A stretch of 64,000 nt of DNA from Spinactinospora alkalitolerans (GCF_013408795.1 NZ_JACCCC010000001.1:1612001-1676000), one strand, 5' to 3'. Positions 10,013-18,675 are shown, counted from the first letter of the stretch. Numbers and translations: made by a program. The notes: generated from the sequence alone by a model not told the origin.

Positions 10013-10293
10013 GCCTCCCGTTCGAGAAGGTGCTCGGCTGCACCGCTGTCGGCGTGCGACCTGGCCAGCGCATCGTGGATCTCGGCCTGTGCCCGGGAGA
10101 CCGAATCGGGGCTGAGGGGACCGTGCGTCTCCTCGTACTCGGCGACGAAGTCGAGTCCGGCCTGGGTCTGCAGTACCAACTCCACTGCCTGGGACATCCA
10201 GGCGGAAACCGACAGCCCGGCCTCTTCGGCGGAGCGTCTGATCTCCCGGAGCGTCTCCTCGGGAACCGTTATGGACAGCTTCTGCGTGCTCAT
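10006..10293 (-). CDS. Ribbon-helix-helix antitoxin
   Basis: A 95-residue protein starting MSTQKLSITVPEETLREI, an N-terminal ribbon-helix-helix DNA-binding motif (about residues 1-45), followed by an acidic C-terminal tail that would occupy the toxin's active site. It lies directly upstream of, and overlaps, the PIN toxin. A perfect 11-bp inverted repeat sits just ahead of its ATG and probably serves autoregulation. Confidence 0.82.
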   Translation of the reverse strand: MSTQKLSITVPEETLREIRRSAEEAGLSVSAWMSQAVELVLQTQAGLDFVAEYEETHGPLSPDSVSRAQAEIHDALARSHADSGAAEHLLEREAC

Positions 10294-10295
10294 GC

Positions 10296-10322
10296 GCCGA
10301 TCCTACTTCGGGTAGGATCGGC
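10296..10322 (-). promoter_or_regulatory. Operator-like hairpin at the toxin-antitoxin promoter
   Basis: GCCGATCCTAC (10296-10306) / GTAGGATCGGC (10312-10322), perfect 11-bp arms around a 5-nt loop. On the minus strand the arm contains TAGGAT, a -10-like hexamer only 7 nt from the antitoxin ATG, with AGGACA 18 nt upstream. The transcript would be nearly leaderless and binding of the antitoxin here would block it. Confidence 0.5.
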
Positions 10323-10416
10323 CTGTCCTGGACTTTCGCGCGAGAGCGGACGCCGGTGTGCAGGATCCTGGATGGCGCACGGCGGCCTCCGCATCCCGGT
10401 ACCGGCATCGACCGCC

Positions 10417-10980
10417 TCAGCCGTCGATGTCGACGACCTCGCCGGAGTCGGCGTCGAGGCTGACGACGCGGGCGTCGTCGACGTGGACCTCCCAGGTGGT
10501 TCGTCCCTCCTCGAACGCGAGGTTGGCCTCGTTGGACAGTTTCCCTCCGGTCTCGGTCAAGGCCGTGTCCACGGCCTCCTCCAGACTCACCGGGGGCGCG
10601 GTGTCGAAGGGCTCGCTCACGGGCGCTCCCTGCCCGCTGCCCTCGGTGATGTTTCCGTTCGCGCTGTCGATGACGACCTCGCGGCTGCGGTCGCCGACCA
10701 TGAGGTCGACGTGCCATTCCCGGCCGTGCTCCAGCTCGATGTCGTAGAGCACGCCCTCGGGGACCTGCTCCCCGGCCATGTCCGCGGCCGCGAGGATGTC
10801 GATCTCCGGATTCGCCGGATCGTCGCCCTCCTCCAAGGCCGGCTCGCCCGGCTGCTCGGTGATCTCCACGCCCTCGGGGTAGGCGGGAGGGCGTCCGCAC
10901 CCGCTCACCAGGGCCAGCATGACCACCGCCATGCCCGCGACCACCCGGCCGGGACCGCCGGCGGCGCCGAAGCCTCGCAT
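10417..10980 (-). CDS. PepSY-domain lipoprotein
   Basis: A 187-residue protein with a lipoprotein signal peptide (hydrophobic run ending LVSGCGRPP, lipidated Cys about residue 27), then an acidic region and two PepSY-like segments (about 75-120 and 130-187). PepSY domains often modulate peptidases or sit with two-component systems at the envelope. It is the last gene of the minus-strand operon response regulator, kinase, PepSY, with 106 nt between it and the kinase stop. The ATG at 10980 is chosen because of the lipobox position and a run of Shine-Dalgarno-like repeats directly upstream. Confidence 0.75.
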   Translation of the reverse strand: MRGFGAAGGPGRVVAGMAVVMLALVSGCGRPPAYPEGVEITEQPGEPALEEGDDPANPEIDILAAADMAGEQVPEGVLYDIELEHGREWHVDLMVGDRSREVVIDSANGNITEGSGQGAPVSEPFDTAPPVSLEEAVDTALTETGGKLSNEANLAFEEGRTTWEVHVDDARVVSLDADSGEVVDIDG

Positions 10981-10983
10981 GGC

Positions 10984-11005
10984 TCTCCTCTCCTCTCCTC
11001 TCCTC
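10984..11005 (-). repeat. Pentanucleotide tandem repeat in the ribosome-binding region
   Basis: Four copies of TCTCC plus TC (GGAGA on the coding strand), ending 3 nt before the PepSY lipoprotein ATG. Each unit is a potential Shine-Dalgarno site, so changes in copy number would alter SD number and spacing. Confidence 0.8.
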
Positions 11006-11086
11006 GCCCGGTCCGGTGCTGGATCGTGCTCGTGCATCCGCTGCCCCAAAACGCGGGAGATCTGCTGGAGGAGGGCAAACAAAGCG

Positions 11087-12391
11087 TCAAAACGCCCCGG
11101 GCGCCCGGCGCGCGGTCACCGCCTGGCGCGGATCCCCGGCGGGCCCCAGGCGCAGGGTGATCCGCGCGCCGACGGGGGAGTCGGCCGCGAAGGACCCGCC
11201 GGAGCCTTCGGCTGCGCGGCGGGCGATGTCCAGCCCGAGCCCGGTGGAGCCGGCGCCGCTCTCGCCCCGCTGCGGTGACCGGCTCAGGCCCGGCCCCTCG
11301 TCCTCGACCACCAGGACCGCGCCGCCGCCGTCGGCCGCGCGCAGCCGCACCGAGAACGCGGTGCCCTCGGGGGTGTGCGCGAAGACGTTGCCCAGGAGCG
11401 CGTCGACCGCCGACTCCAGCTCGTCGCCCGCGACGCCGACGGCCAGTGGGCGGTCGGGCAGCTCCGCGTCCAAGCGCCGCTCCTGGTCCTCGGCGAGCAC
11501 GGTCCAGAACTCCACCCGGTCGCGCACCACCCGGGTGGCGTCGCAGCGGCCGCCGTCCTCGGCCGGGCGGCGCGCGTCGTTGATACTCTGCGTCACCGCC
11601 CGTTCCAGCGCCGCGATGGAGGTCTCCAGCCGCTCCCGCTCCTCGGGGTCGCGCACCGACTCCGCGTCGAGCTTGAGCGCGGTGAGCGGGGTGCGCACCC
11701 GGTGGGAGAGGTCGGCCACCCGTTCGCGCTCGCCGACGAGCAGGTCGCTGATGCGGGCGGCCAGGGTGTTCAGCGTCGCGGCGACCGCGTTGATCTCCGG
11801 CGGGCCGTCCGGCCGGGCCTGGGCGCTCAGGTCGCCCTCGGCGAGCCTGTGCGAGGCGCCGGCCAGTTCGTCGATGGAGCGCACCAGCGAGCGCGCCAGC
11901 CGGTTCGCCACGGCCAGGCTGATCAGCAGCAGCGCCACGCCCATCAGGGCCAGGATCAGCCAGGCGCGGTAGACGCCGGAGCGCAACTGCTCCTCGCTGA
12001 CCAGGACGCGGGTCACCGACGTGCCGTCCGGCGCCCCGACGCTGAACAGCACCTCGACCCCGCCGTCGGGCAGTTCGGCGTTGAACGTCCGGCCGCTGCG
12101 GGCCAGCCGCACCGCCGCCGACTCCGGGGCCGGCTCGCCGATCACCCGGCCGCCGGGGAGGAAGACCGTCACCGGGAACGGCTCCCCGGAGTTGGTGCGC
12201 TGCACGGTGGCGCGCAGCGACGCCTCGTCGCCGGTGGCGGCCACCACGCTCAGCGTCCGCGCCTCCAGGGAGGCCGAATTGAGCGCCTGGTCGTAGGCGA
12301 CCGTCTGCACCAGCAGCGCGAGCGGCACCAGGAAGGCCACCAGCACCAGCGACGTGGTGGCGCCGACCAGGATCGTCAGGCGCCGCCTCAC
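11087..12391 (-). CDS. Two-component sensor histidine kinase
   Basis: A 434-residue membrane kinase. It has a transmembrane segment at about 7-30, an extracellular sensor of about 110 residues, a second membrane segment at about 143-163, and HAMP at about 164-215. The dimerization/phosphoacceptor box DLSHRVRTPLTALK has His230, and the C-terminal ATPase domain has N box ALLGNVFAHT and G box DEGPGL. The GTG start overlaps the response regulator stop by 4 nt (GTGA), so they are translationally coupled. It should phosphorylate the upstream-encoded OmpR-family regulator. The stimulus cannot be read from sequence. Confidence 0.92.
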   Translation of the reverse strand: MRRRLTILVGATTSLVLVAFLVPLALLVQTVAYDQALNSASLEARTLSVVAATGDEASLRATVQRTNSGEPFPVTVFLPGGRVIGEPAPESAAVRLARSGRTFNAELPDGGVEVLFSVGAPDGTSVTRVLVSEEQLRSGVYRAWLILALMGVALLLISLAVANRLARSLVRSIDELAGASHRLAEGDLSAQARPDGPPEINAVAATLNTLAARISDLLVGERERVADLSHRVRTPLTALKLDAESVRDPEERERLETSIAALERAVTQSINDARRPAEDGGRCDATRVVRDRVEFWTVLAEDQERRLDAELPDRPLAVGVAGDELESAVDALLGNVFAHTPEGTAFSVRLRAADGGGAVLVVEDEGPGLSRSPQRGESGAGSTGLGLDIARRAAEGSGGSFAADSPVGARITLRLGPAGDPRQAVTARRAPGAF

Positions 12392-13092
12392 CCGGTACCG
12401 TCCTCCCCGCCGCGCGGCTCGGTCAGCTTCACCCCGACACCGCGCACCGTCTGCAGGTAGCGGGGGCGCTGCGCGGTCTCCCCGAGCTTGCGCCGCAGCC
12501 ACGACAGATGGACGTCCACCGACTTGTCCGCACCCCCGTAGGGGACCCGCCAGACCTCGGTGAGCAGCTCCTTCTTCGAGACCACCTGCCCCGTTCGGCT
12601 GGCCAGGTAGTGAAGCAGATCGAACTCCTTGGGCGTGAGGTCCAGGGGGCGGCCGTCCAGGGTGGCCTCCCGCGAGGCCGGATCGACCCGCAGGCCGCTG
12701 ACGGCGACCGCCTCGTCGGTGTCGGCTCCGGCCCCCAGGCGGCGCAGCACGGCCCGGATCCGGGCGTCCAGTTGCGCCGCGCTGAACGGTTTGACCACGT
12801 AGTCGTCGCCTCCGACGTCCAGGGCGCGCACGATCTCGCGCTCGTCGTCGCGGGCGGTGGCGACGATCACCGGGATCCGGGAGACGGCGCGCAGCATCCG
12901 CAGCATCTCCAGCCCGTCCAGGTCGGGCAGGCCGAGGTCGAGCACCACGAGGTCGGGGGCGGCGTCGACGGCCTCGCGCAGCCCGGCCATGGCGGTGGGC
13001 GCCGAGGAGACCGCGTGCCCGCGTTCGCCGAGGGCGCGGGTGAGGGAGGTGCGGATCGTGGGATCGTCTTCGATCAGCAGTAACTGGGCCAC
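12388..13092 (-). CDS. OmpR/PhoP-family response regulator
   Basis: A 234-residue regulator. The receiver domain has the acidic pair at 9-10 and phosphoacceptor Asp52 (VVLDLGLPDLDG), with the conserved Lys in VVKPFS. The winged-helix output domain (about 135-230) is of the OmpR type (LTPKEFDLLHYLA, VDVHLSWLRRKLG). GTG 13092 gives the standard N terminus; an upstream in-frame ATG would add about 11 residues. No clear SD precedes the GTG. The direct repeats at 13155-13174 lie about 65 bp upstream, in the shared divergent promoter region. Confidence 0.93.
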   Translation of the reverse strand: MAQLLLIEDDPTIRTSLTRALGERGHAVSSAPTAMAGLREAVDAAPDLVVLDLGLPDLDGLEMLRMLRAVSRIPVIVATARDDEREIVRALDVGGDDYVVKPFSAAQLDARIRAVLRRLGAGADTDEAVAVSGLRVDPASREATLDGRPLDLTPKEFDLLHYLASRTGQVVSKKELLTEVWRVPYGGADKSVDVHLSWLRRKLGETAQRPRYLQTVRGVGVKLTEPRGGEDGTG

Positions 13093-13154
13093 GGTTGAAC
13101 GGTAGCCAACCGCCTGGTCGCGCATCGTCGGCGAGACGTCCGGATAGCTCTCCG

Positions 13155-13174
13155 TTAAGGTTCTCTTAGGGTTC
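13155..13174. promoter_or_regulatory. Direct-repeat operator for the OmpR-family regulator
   Basis: TTAAGGTTC (13155-13163) and TTAGGGTTC (13166-13174), with an 11-bp period, lie between the divergent regulator gene and the gene at 13195. Head-to-tail half-sites one helical turn apart are the usual binding pattern of OmpR/PhoP-type dimers. Confidence 0.5.
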
Positions 13175-13194
13175 GGCTCGGCAGAGTGGGGGCC

Positions 13195-13704
13195 ATGAAA
13201 CGCCAGTCCCTCCTCGCCGTCGGCGGCTGGCTGGTGGCGGCCGTCGTCGCCGTCGCCGTCGGCGTGACAGCGGTCAACCTGCTCGGCACCGGCATCACCT
13301 CCGAGCCGGTCGAGCCGATGTCCCAGGCCAGTGTGGAGCGGCAGTTGGCCGACGCGGGGCCCTCCGCCTCGCCGTCGTCGGCCGGGCCGCCCCCCGAACC
13401 GAGCCCGAGCGGATCGACGCCCGCCCCGCCCGAGGGCGCGCAGACCAATCCGGACGCGCCGGCCGACGGCAGGTCCGAGGTCTTCGAGAGCGCCGGGGGC
13501 ACGGTCGCGGCCACCTGCGCCGACGGCAGCGCCGTCCTGGACTGGTGGACACCGGCCCAGGGCTACACCGTCGACGACGCCGAGGTCGGTCCAGGCTCCG
13601 AGGTCTCGGTGGAGTTCGAGGGCGGTGACGACGACGTGGAGGTGATCCTCGCCTGCGGCGGGGACGGGCCGCGGCTGCTGGGCGACGACGGTGACGACGA
13701 CTGA
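13195..13704 (+). CDS. Membrane-anchored hypothetical protein, divergent from the two-component system
   Basis: A 169-residue protein with one N-terminal membrane segment (about 8-32), a Pro/Ser-rich linker (about 60-88) and a small extracellular domain (about 95-160). That domain contains two cysteines (ATCADGS and ILACGG) that could form a disulfide, then an Asp-rich tail. I recognise no family. ATG 13195 is preferred over the in-frame GTG at 13186 because the shorter form has a normal N-in signal anchor. The divergent placement from the response regulator, with the direct repeats between them, suggests it is a target of that system. Confidence 0.7.
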   Translation: MKRQSLLAVGGWLVAAVVAVAVGVTAVNLLGTGITSEPVEPMSQASVERQLADAGPSASPSSAGPPPEPSPSGSTPAPPEGAQTNPDAPADGRSEVFESAGGTVAATCADGSAVLDWWTPAQGYTVDDAEVGPGSEVSVEFEGGDDDVEVILACGGDGPRLLGDDGDDD

Positions 13705-13709
13705 AGCCC

Positions 13710-13731
13710 CCGGGGCCGGGCCCGGCCCCGG
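13710..13731. terminator. Bidirectional terminator
   Basis: A 22-bp perfect palindrome (CCGGGGCCGGG then its complement) between the convergent stops at 13704 (+) and 13740 (-). Confidence 0.6.
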
Positions 13732-13739
13732 TCGGTCGG

Positions 13740-14444
13740 TCAGTCCTCGCCGAGGACCTCCCGCATCCGGCCGATCTCGACGCTCTGCTCGGCGATGACG
13801 TCGTTGGCCATCTCCAGCACCACCTGGTGCCGGCCGTCCAGGAGCTCCTCCTCGGCCATGGTGACGGCCCCCTGGTGGTGGGTCACCATGAGTTCGACGA
13901 ACAGCTCGTCGAACTCCTCGCCCTCGGCGGCCTCCAGGTCGGCCATCTGCGCGTCGCTGGCCATGCCCGGCATGTCGGAGTGGTCGACCTCGACGCAGTC
14001 GCCGCCGTGGTCGTGCCCCTCGCCCCCGTCGAGCCCGCAGTAGTTGCGGTGCGCCGAGTTCTCCCTGGCCGGGCCGTAGACGTTGGCCTCCAGCCACTCC
14101 TCCATGACCTCGATCTCGGGGTCCTGGGCCGCGGCGATGCGGTCGGCGATCTTGCCGATCTCCTCGCGCTCGGCGCGGTCCGGGACCAGATCGGTCATCT
14201 CCAGGGCCTGCTCGTGGTGCGCGACCATCCTGCTCACATACTCGAAGTCGGCCTCGTTGTGCGTGAGGGACTCCTCGACCGCGGCCAACTGCTCGTCGGT
14301 GGCGGGGGAGGCGGACTCGCCGGGCGCTCCCGGGGCCAGGACCGGGATGTCGTCGCCGGCCTGCTCCTGCTCGCCGCCGCCGCACGCGGTGGCTCCCAGG
14401 GCGAGAAGGGCCGCACCGGCCATCGCAACAAGCCCACGCCGCAC
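13740..14444 (-). CDS. DUF305 lipoprotein
   Basis: A 234-residue exported lipoprotein (signal ending LGATACGGG, lipidated Cys about 21). Two DUF305 half-repeats carry paired histidines, MVAHHEQALEM and MVTHHQGAVTM, the ferritin-like four-helix motif of this family. Between them is a Cys/His/Met-rich insert (GHDHGGDC, DHSDMPGM) that looks like a metal-binding loop. The function of DUF305 is unproven; metal binding is inferred. It is divergent from a secreted LVIVD-repeat protein, an arrangement I associate with DUF305 genes in other actinobacteria. Confidence 0.85.
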   Translation of the reverse strand: MRRGLVAMAGAALLALGATACGGGEQEQAGDDIPVLAPGAPGESASPATDEQLAAVEESLTHNEADFEYVSRMVAHHEQALEMTDLVPDRAEREEIGKIADRIAAAQDPEIEVMEEWLEANVYGPARENSAHRNYCGLDGGEGHDHGGDCVEVDHSDMPGMASDAQMADLEAAEGEEFDELFVELMVTHHQGAVTMAEEELLDGRHQVVLEMANDVIAEQSVEIGRMREVLGED

Positions 14445-14539
14445 ACGCGCCCCTTTCCCGATGTCACCGCCTCGCTGCGGTCACTTCCTTTTCGACTCTG
14501 GGGCGGAGAGCGCCGAATTGTCCAGTGTGACATAGAACA

Positions 14540-14559
14540 CACTCTGATTACGGAGAGTG
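14540..14559. promoter_or_regulatory. Inverted repeat in the divergent DUF305/LVIVD promoter region
   Basis: CACTCT (14540-14545) / AGAGTG (14554-14559) with an 8-nt spacer, within an unusually AT-rich 254-bp gap between two divergent secreted-protein genes. It may be an operator for shared control. Confidence 0.3.
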
Positions 14560-14698
14560 ATAGTACCTTTCCGACCTGCGCAAACCTCTGGTCAGAAACT
14601 TCTCTCCAGCTCAGTGCGGTTCTCGCCCTCTATGCACACGTAGGACCTTCTCTGTATGTTTTCGCTAATTTTCGGCGTGTAGTGGAGAGGAGCCAAGC

Positions 14699-16150
14699 AT
14701 GCCGGCATCCCCCAGACCGTCCACAAGACGGTCGCTGCGATCGCGCGTGAGTCGCGTCGGCGTGGCTGTCCTGGGATCGATAGCCCTCGCCTGCACCACG
14801 GCCCTGGTACCCGGGGCCGCCGCCGCGGACACCGTTCCCGGCGTGGACGAGGTCGTCACGAGCGACAACCTGGTCCATCTCGCCAACGTGCCCAAGCAGG
14901 GCGCCTTCGCCTCCACCGGGGCGTTCAACAGCGACCTCGCCTTCACCGGCGACTACGCCATCGGCGGCAACTACAACGGGTTCACGATCTACGACATCTC
15001 CGACCCCGCGGAGCCGCAGATCGTCAGCCAGGTGCTGTGCCAGGGCGGCCAGGGCGACGTCTCGGTCAGCGGCGACCTGGTCTACTTCGCCGTCGACTAC
15101 CCGAGGGCCGACGAGGACTGCGGCAGCCCGGCCGTCAGCGCCTCCGACCCCGACGCGTTCGAGGGCGTGCGGATCTTCGACATCTCCGACAAGGCCGACC
15201 CGCAGTACGTCTCGGCCGTGCGCACCGACTGCGGTTCCCACACCCAGACGCTGGTGCCGGGCGACGACGGGACCGACTACATCTACGTCTCGTCCTACTC
15301 GCCGTCGTCGAGCTTCCCGAACTGCCAGCCGCCGCACGACAAGATCTCGATCATCGAGGTCCCCAAGGACGATCCGGCCTCGGCCGCCATCGCCGGCGAG
15401 CCGGTGCTCTTCCCCGACGGCGGCAACCACGACCAGCCCGGCCTGCTGCTGCCGACCCAGGGCTGCCACGACATCACCGTCTACCCCGAGCGCGACATCG
15501 CCGCGGGGGCCTGCATGGGCGACGGCGTCCTGATGGACATCAGCGACCCGCTGCAGCCCGAGGTGATCGAGCGCGTCCAGGACGACAACTTCGCGTTCTG
15601 GCACTCGGCCACCTTCACCAACGACGGCAAGAACGTCCTCTTCACCGACGAGCTGGGCGGCGGCGGCGCGGCCACCTGCAACGAGGAGGTCGGCCCCCAG
15701 CGCGGCGCCGACGCGATCTTCGACGTCAAGGGCAAGGTCGGCACCGGCAACGAGCCCGAGCTGGACTTCGCCAGCTACTTCAAACTCCCGCGGCACCAGG
15801 CCGACACCGAGAACTGCGTCGCCCACAACGGCTCGCTGATCCCGGTTCCCGGCAAGGACTACTTCGTGCAGTCCTGGTACCAGGGCGGGGTGTCGGTCAT
15901 CGACCTCAACAACCCCAGGCGTCCCAAGGAGATCGCCTACTTCGAGCGCGGCCCGCTCTCCGACACCAGCATGGTGACGGGCGGCTCGTGGTCGGCCTAC
16001 TACTACAACGGCCACATCTACTCCTCCGACATCCAGAAGGGCCTGGACGTCCTGCAGGTCAACGACCGCCGCCTCAGGGGCGCCGAGAACGTGACCTACG
16101 AGGAGTTCAACCCGCAGAGCCAGCCGCGCTACAAGCCCGGCAGGCGGTAG
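14699..16150 (+). CDS. Secreted LVIVD-repeat beta-propeller-like protein
   Basis: A 483-residue protein with a basic N terminus and signal peptide (cleavage near AAA-ADTVPG, about residue 40). The mature part has repeated IYDISDPAEPQIV / IFDISDKADPQYV / LMDISDPLQPEVI / VIDLNNPRRPKEI units, the LVIVD repeats that build beta-propellers. Several cysteines (about eight) and a CHDITVYPE segment suggest an extracellular, disulfide-bonded protein. The start ATG has GAGAGGAG about 7 nt upstream. It is divergent from the DUF305 lipoprotein and followed by a strong terminator. The biochemical role of this family is not known to me. Confidence 0.85.
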   Translation: MPASPRPSTRRSLRSRVSRVGVAVLGSIALACTTALVPGAAAADTVPGVDEVVTSDNLVHLANVPKQGAFASTGAFNSDLAFTGDYAIGGNYNGFTIYDISDPAEPQIVSQVLCQGGQGDVSVSGDLVYFAVDYPRADEDCGSPAVSASDPDAFEGVRIFDISDKADPQYVSAVRTDCGSHTQTLVPGDDGTDYIYVSSYSPSSSFPNCQPPHDKISIIEVPKDDPASAAIAGEPVLFPDGGNHDQPGLLLPTQGCHDITVYPERDIAAGACMGDGVLMDISDPLQPEVIERVQDDNFAFWHSATFTNDGKNVLFTDELGGGGAATCNEEVGPQRGADAIFDVKGKVGTGNEPELDFASYFKLPRHQADTENCVAHNGSLIPVPGKDYFVQSWYQGGVSVIDLNNPRRPKEIAYFERGPLSDTSMVTGGSWSAYYYNGHIYSSDIQKGLDVLQVNDRRLRGAENVTYEEFNPQSQPRYKPGRR

Positions 16151-16165
16151 TCTCCGACGCGGTCC

Positions 16166-16202
16166 GGTGGCCCGCCGCCCCTTCGAGGGGCGGCGGGCCA
16201 CC
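16166..16202 (+). terminator. Terminator after the LVIVD gene
   Basis: Perfect 16-bp inverted repeat (16166-16181 / 16187-16202) with a 5-nt TTCGA loop, 16 nt after the stop. Confidence 0.8.
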
Positions 16203-16311
16203 GCCGTCTCCCGGCCCCGCGGGTGCCGGGGGCGCACGCCGCCTCCGGGCCGGCGCGACGACGACCTAGACTCGGGAGTGCACCCGAACCGACCCTGACC
16301 TTCGGAAGAAC

Positions 16312-17649
16312 GTGACCTCGAGCTCCGACTACCGCGCCGTCGAGGCGGCCATCATGGCCCGCGCCGGCGAATCCCTCATCGATCCCACGCTGGACCGCAT
16401 CAGCGCGCTCATGGACCTGCTGGGCGAACCCCAGCGCAGCTACCGCGCCATCCACCTGACCGGCACCAACGGCAAGACCTCGACCGCACGCATGATCGAC
16501 GCGCTGCTGCGCGAGCGGCACCTGCGGGTCGGGCGCTACACCAGTCCGCACCTGAAGAGCATGCGCGAGCGGATCGTCATCGACGGCGAACCGATCTCCG
16601 AGGAGCGGTTCGTCGAGACCTACGTCGACATCCTGCCCTACGTGGAGATGGTCGACGCCGACAGCGACGTGCCGATGTCGTTCTTCGAGGTCCTCACCGC
16701 CATGGCCTACGCGGCGTTCGCCGACGCGCCCGTCGACGTGGCCGTGATCGAGGTCGGCATGGGCGGGCGCTGGGACGCCACCAACGTCGTCGACGCCGAC
16801 GTCGCGGTGGTCACGCCCATCGGCATCGACCACACCCAGTTCCTCCCCGACACGGTCGAGGGCATCGCGGAGGAGAAGAGCGGGATCATCAAACCCGGTT
16901 CCATCGCGGTCCTGGCCCAGCAGCCGCTGGCCGCGGCCGAGGTCCTGATGCGCCGCGTCTCCGAGATCGGGGCCAGGGTCGCCCGCGAGGGGCTGGAGTT
17001 CGGCGTGGTGCACCGCGACATCGCCGTCGGTGGGCAGCAGGTCGCGCTCAAGGGGCTGCGCGGCGGCTACGACGGCGTCTTCCTGCCGCTGTTCGGGGCG
17101 CACCAGGCCGGCAATGCCGCGGTCGCGGTCGCCGCCGTGGAGGCCTTCGCCGCGCCCGGCGAGGGCGACGACCAGCTCGACCCCGCTCTGGTGGGCACCG
17201 CGCTGGGCGGCGTCGCCTCGCCCGGCCGCATGGAGGTCGTCCGGCGCAGCCCCACGGTCCTGGTGGACGCCGCGCACAATCCGGCCGGCATGGCCGCCGC
17301 CGCCGCGACCGTGGAGGAGGCGTTCACCTTCAGCCGGCTCGTCGGCGTCGTCGCGATCATGGCCGACAAGGACGTGGCCGGCATCCTGGAGCCGCTGGAG
17401 CCGCTGCTCGCCGAAGTCGTGGTGACCCGCAACTCCTCGCAGCGCAGCATGGGCCCCGAGGAGCTGAAGGAGGTCGCCGAGGAGGTCTTCGGCCCCGACC
17501 GGGTGCACCTGGCGCCGCGCCTGGACGACGCCATCGATCAGGCCGTCACGCTGGCCGAGGAGAGCGGCGAGTTCGGCGGCGCGGGCGTGCTCATCACCGG
17601 CTCCGTCGTCACCGCCGGCGACGCCGCGCATCTCATGAAGGGGGAGTGA
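16312..17649 (+). CDS. folC: Folylpolyglutamate synthase / dihydrofolate synthase
   Basis: A 445-residue Mur-ligase-family enzyme that adds glutamate to dihydropteroate and folates, using ATP. It shows the P-loop GTNGKTSTA (about 50-58), the following TSPHL motif, the central IGIDHTQFL block with AEEKSGI, and the C-terminal AAHNPAG signature. The GTG start follows GGAAGA. Its stop overlaps the DUF4233 start by 4 nt. In several relatives valS precedes folC, but here it does not. Confidence 0.94.
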   Translation: MTSSSDYRAVEAAIMARAGESLIDPTLDRISALMDLLGEPQRSYRAIHLTGTNGKTSTARMIDALLRERHLRVGRYTSPHLKSMRERIVIDGEPISEERFVETYVDILPYVEMVDADSDVPMSFFEVLTAMAYAAFADAPVDVAVIEVGMGGRWDATNVVDADVAVVTPIGIDHTQFLPDTVEGIAEEKSGIIKPGSIAVLAQQPLAAAEVLMRRVSEIGARVAREGLEFGVVHRDIAVGGQQVALKGLRGGYDGVFLPLFGAHQAGNAAVAVAAVEAFAAPGEGDDQLDPALVGTALGGVASPGRMEVVRRSPTVLVDAAHNPAGMAAAAATVEEAFTFSRLVGVVAIMADKDVAGILEPLEPLLAEVVVTRNSSQRSMGPEELKEVAEEVFGPDRVHLAPRLDDAIDQAVTLAEESGEFGGAGVLITGSVVTAGDAAHLMKGE

Positions 17650-17984
17650 GGGTGCGCACCATCTGCGCCGTCGTCCTGGCGTTCGAGGTGATCGCCATCG
17701 GCCTGGCCGTTCCCGTCGCGATCCAGCTCGGCGGGCACTCCCCGGCGCTGGCCGGCGGCGTGTGGGGCGGGCTCGCCGCCGCGGCGCTGGTGCTGGCCTG
17801 CCTGCAGCGGTTCCGCTGGGCGTTCTACGCCGGCTGGGCGCTGCAGGCCGCGCTGCTGGCCAGCTCCGTCCTGGTCCCCGGCATGGTCGTGATCGGGGTC
17901 GTCTTCGCCGGGCTGTGGGTCGCCGGGGTCCTCCTGGGGCGGCGCACCGACGCGATGAAAGCCGCCGCGGGCGATCGGGCCTAA
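17646..17984 (+). CDS. DUF4233 membrane protein
   Basis: A 112-residue protein with three or four hydrophobic segments (about 4-28, 35-55, 62-80, 82-100) and a cytoplasmic tail. DUF4233 proteins are regularly found directly behind folC in actinobacteria; their function is unknown. The first GTG overlaps the folC stop (GTGA); a second in-frame GTG lies two codons later. Confidence 0.85.
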   Translation: MRVRTICAVVLAFEVIAIGLAVPVAIQLGGHSPALAGGVWGGLAAAALVLACLQRFRWAFYAGWALQAALLASSVLVPGMVVIGVVFAGLWVAGVLLGRRTDAMKAAAGDRA

Positions 17985-18088
17985 CCGGTAGGGTTGCGCT
18001 CGGCCGGAGGTGCTGCGTTCCCAGGGATGGCCGCGCTGAAACCACCGGATCCACCGATCACCGTCTAGTCGCCGAGGAGGCAACAACC

Positions 18089-18496
18089 GTGGAGCGCACC
18101 CTTGTCCTGATCAAGCCCGATGGCGTGCGGCGCAACATCATCGGCGAGGTCATCTCCCGCATCGAGCGCAAGGGCATGAAGATCGTCGCGCTGGACATGC
18201 GCACGCTCGACGCCGGCACCGCCAAGACCCACTACGAGGAGCACGCCTCCAGGCCGTTCTTCGAGTCCCTGGTCGAGTTCATCACCGGCGGCCCGCTCGT
18301 GGCGATGGTCGTGGAGGGCGAGCGCTCGGTCGAGGCGTTCCGCGCCCTGGCCGGAGCCACCGACCCGGTCGCGGCCGCGCCCGGCACCGTCCGCGGCGAC
18401 TTCGCCATGGAGGTGCAGCAGAACATCGTGCACGGCTCGGACTCGACCTACTCCGCCGAGCGCGAGATCAAGCTGTTCTTCCCCGACCTGGCCTGA
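18089..18496 (+). CDS. ndk: Nucleoside diphosphate kinase
   Basis: A 135-residue enzyme that transfers the terminal phosphate of ATP to nucleoside diphosphates. It has the N-terminal [12 protein letters not shown] strand and the active-site His in NIVHGSDS (about residue 115). The length is normal for bacterial Ndk. The GTG is preceded by GAGGAGG at 8 nt. It lies between folC-DUF4233 and mreB as in many actinobacteria. Confidence 0.96.
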   Translation: MERTLVLIKPDGVRRNIIGEVISRIERKGMKIVALDMRTLDAGTAKTHYEEHASRPFFESLVEFITGGPLVAMVVEGERSVEAFRALAGATDPVAAAPGTVRGDFAMEVQQNIVHGSDSTYSAEREIKLFFPDLA

Positions 18497-18675
18497 CCTG
18501 AGTTTCGCGGCCTCTCCTTCACGTCCTCGGCGGCCGCGGCCAACCGGTGTGTTTGCGTAGCGGCTCGGATGCGCAGCGTTACGATACGAGTAGCTCGATC
18601 CGGGTCCGTGCGGATCGACGTCGTATTGACCGCCCCGGGCAAGCCGCACCCGATTGGTGCCGCTGAGGACGTTTA

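Noticed and set aside
12388-14385. 665-residue reading of the response regulator frame
   Set aside because: The upstream 430 residues run antisense through the gene at 13195 and in another frame of the DUF305 gene; only the last 234 residues are the regulator.
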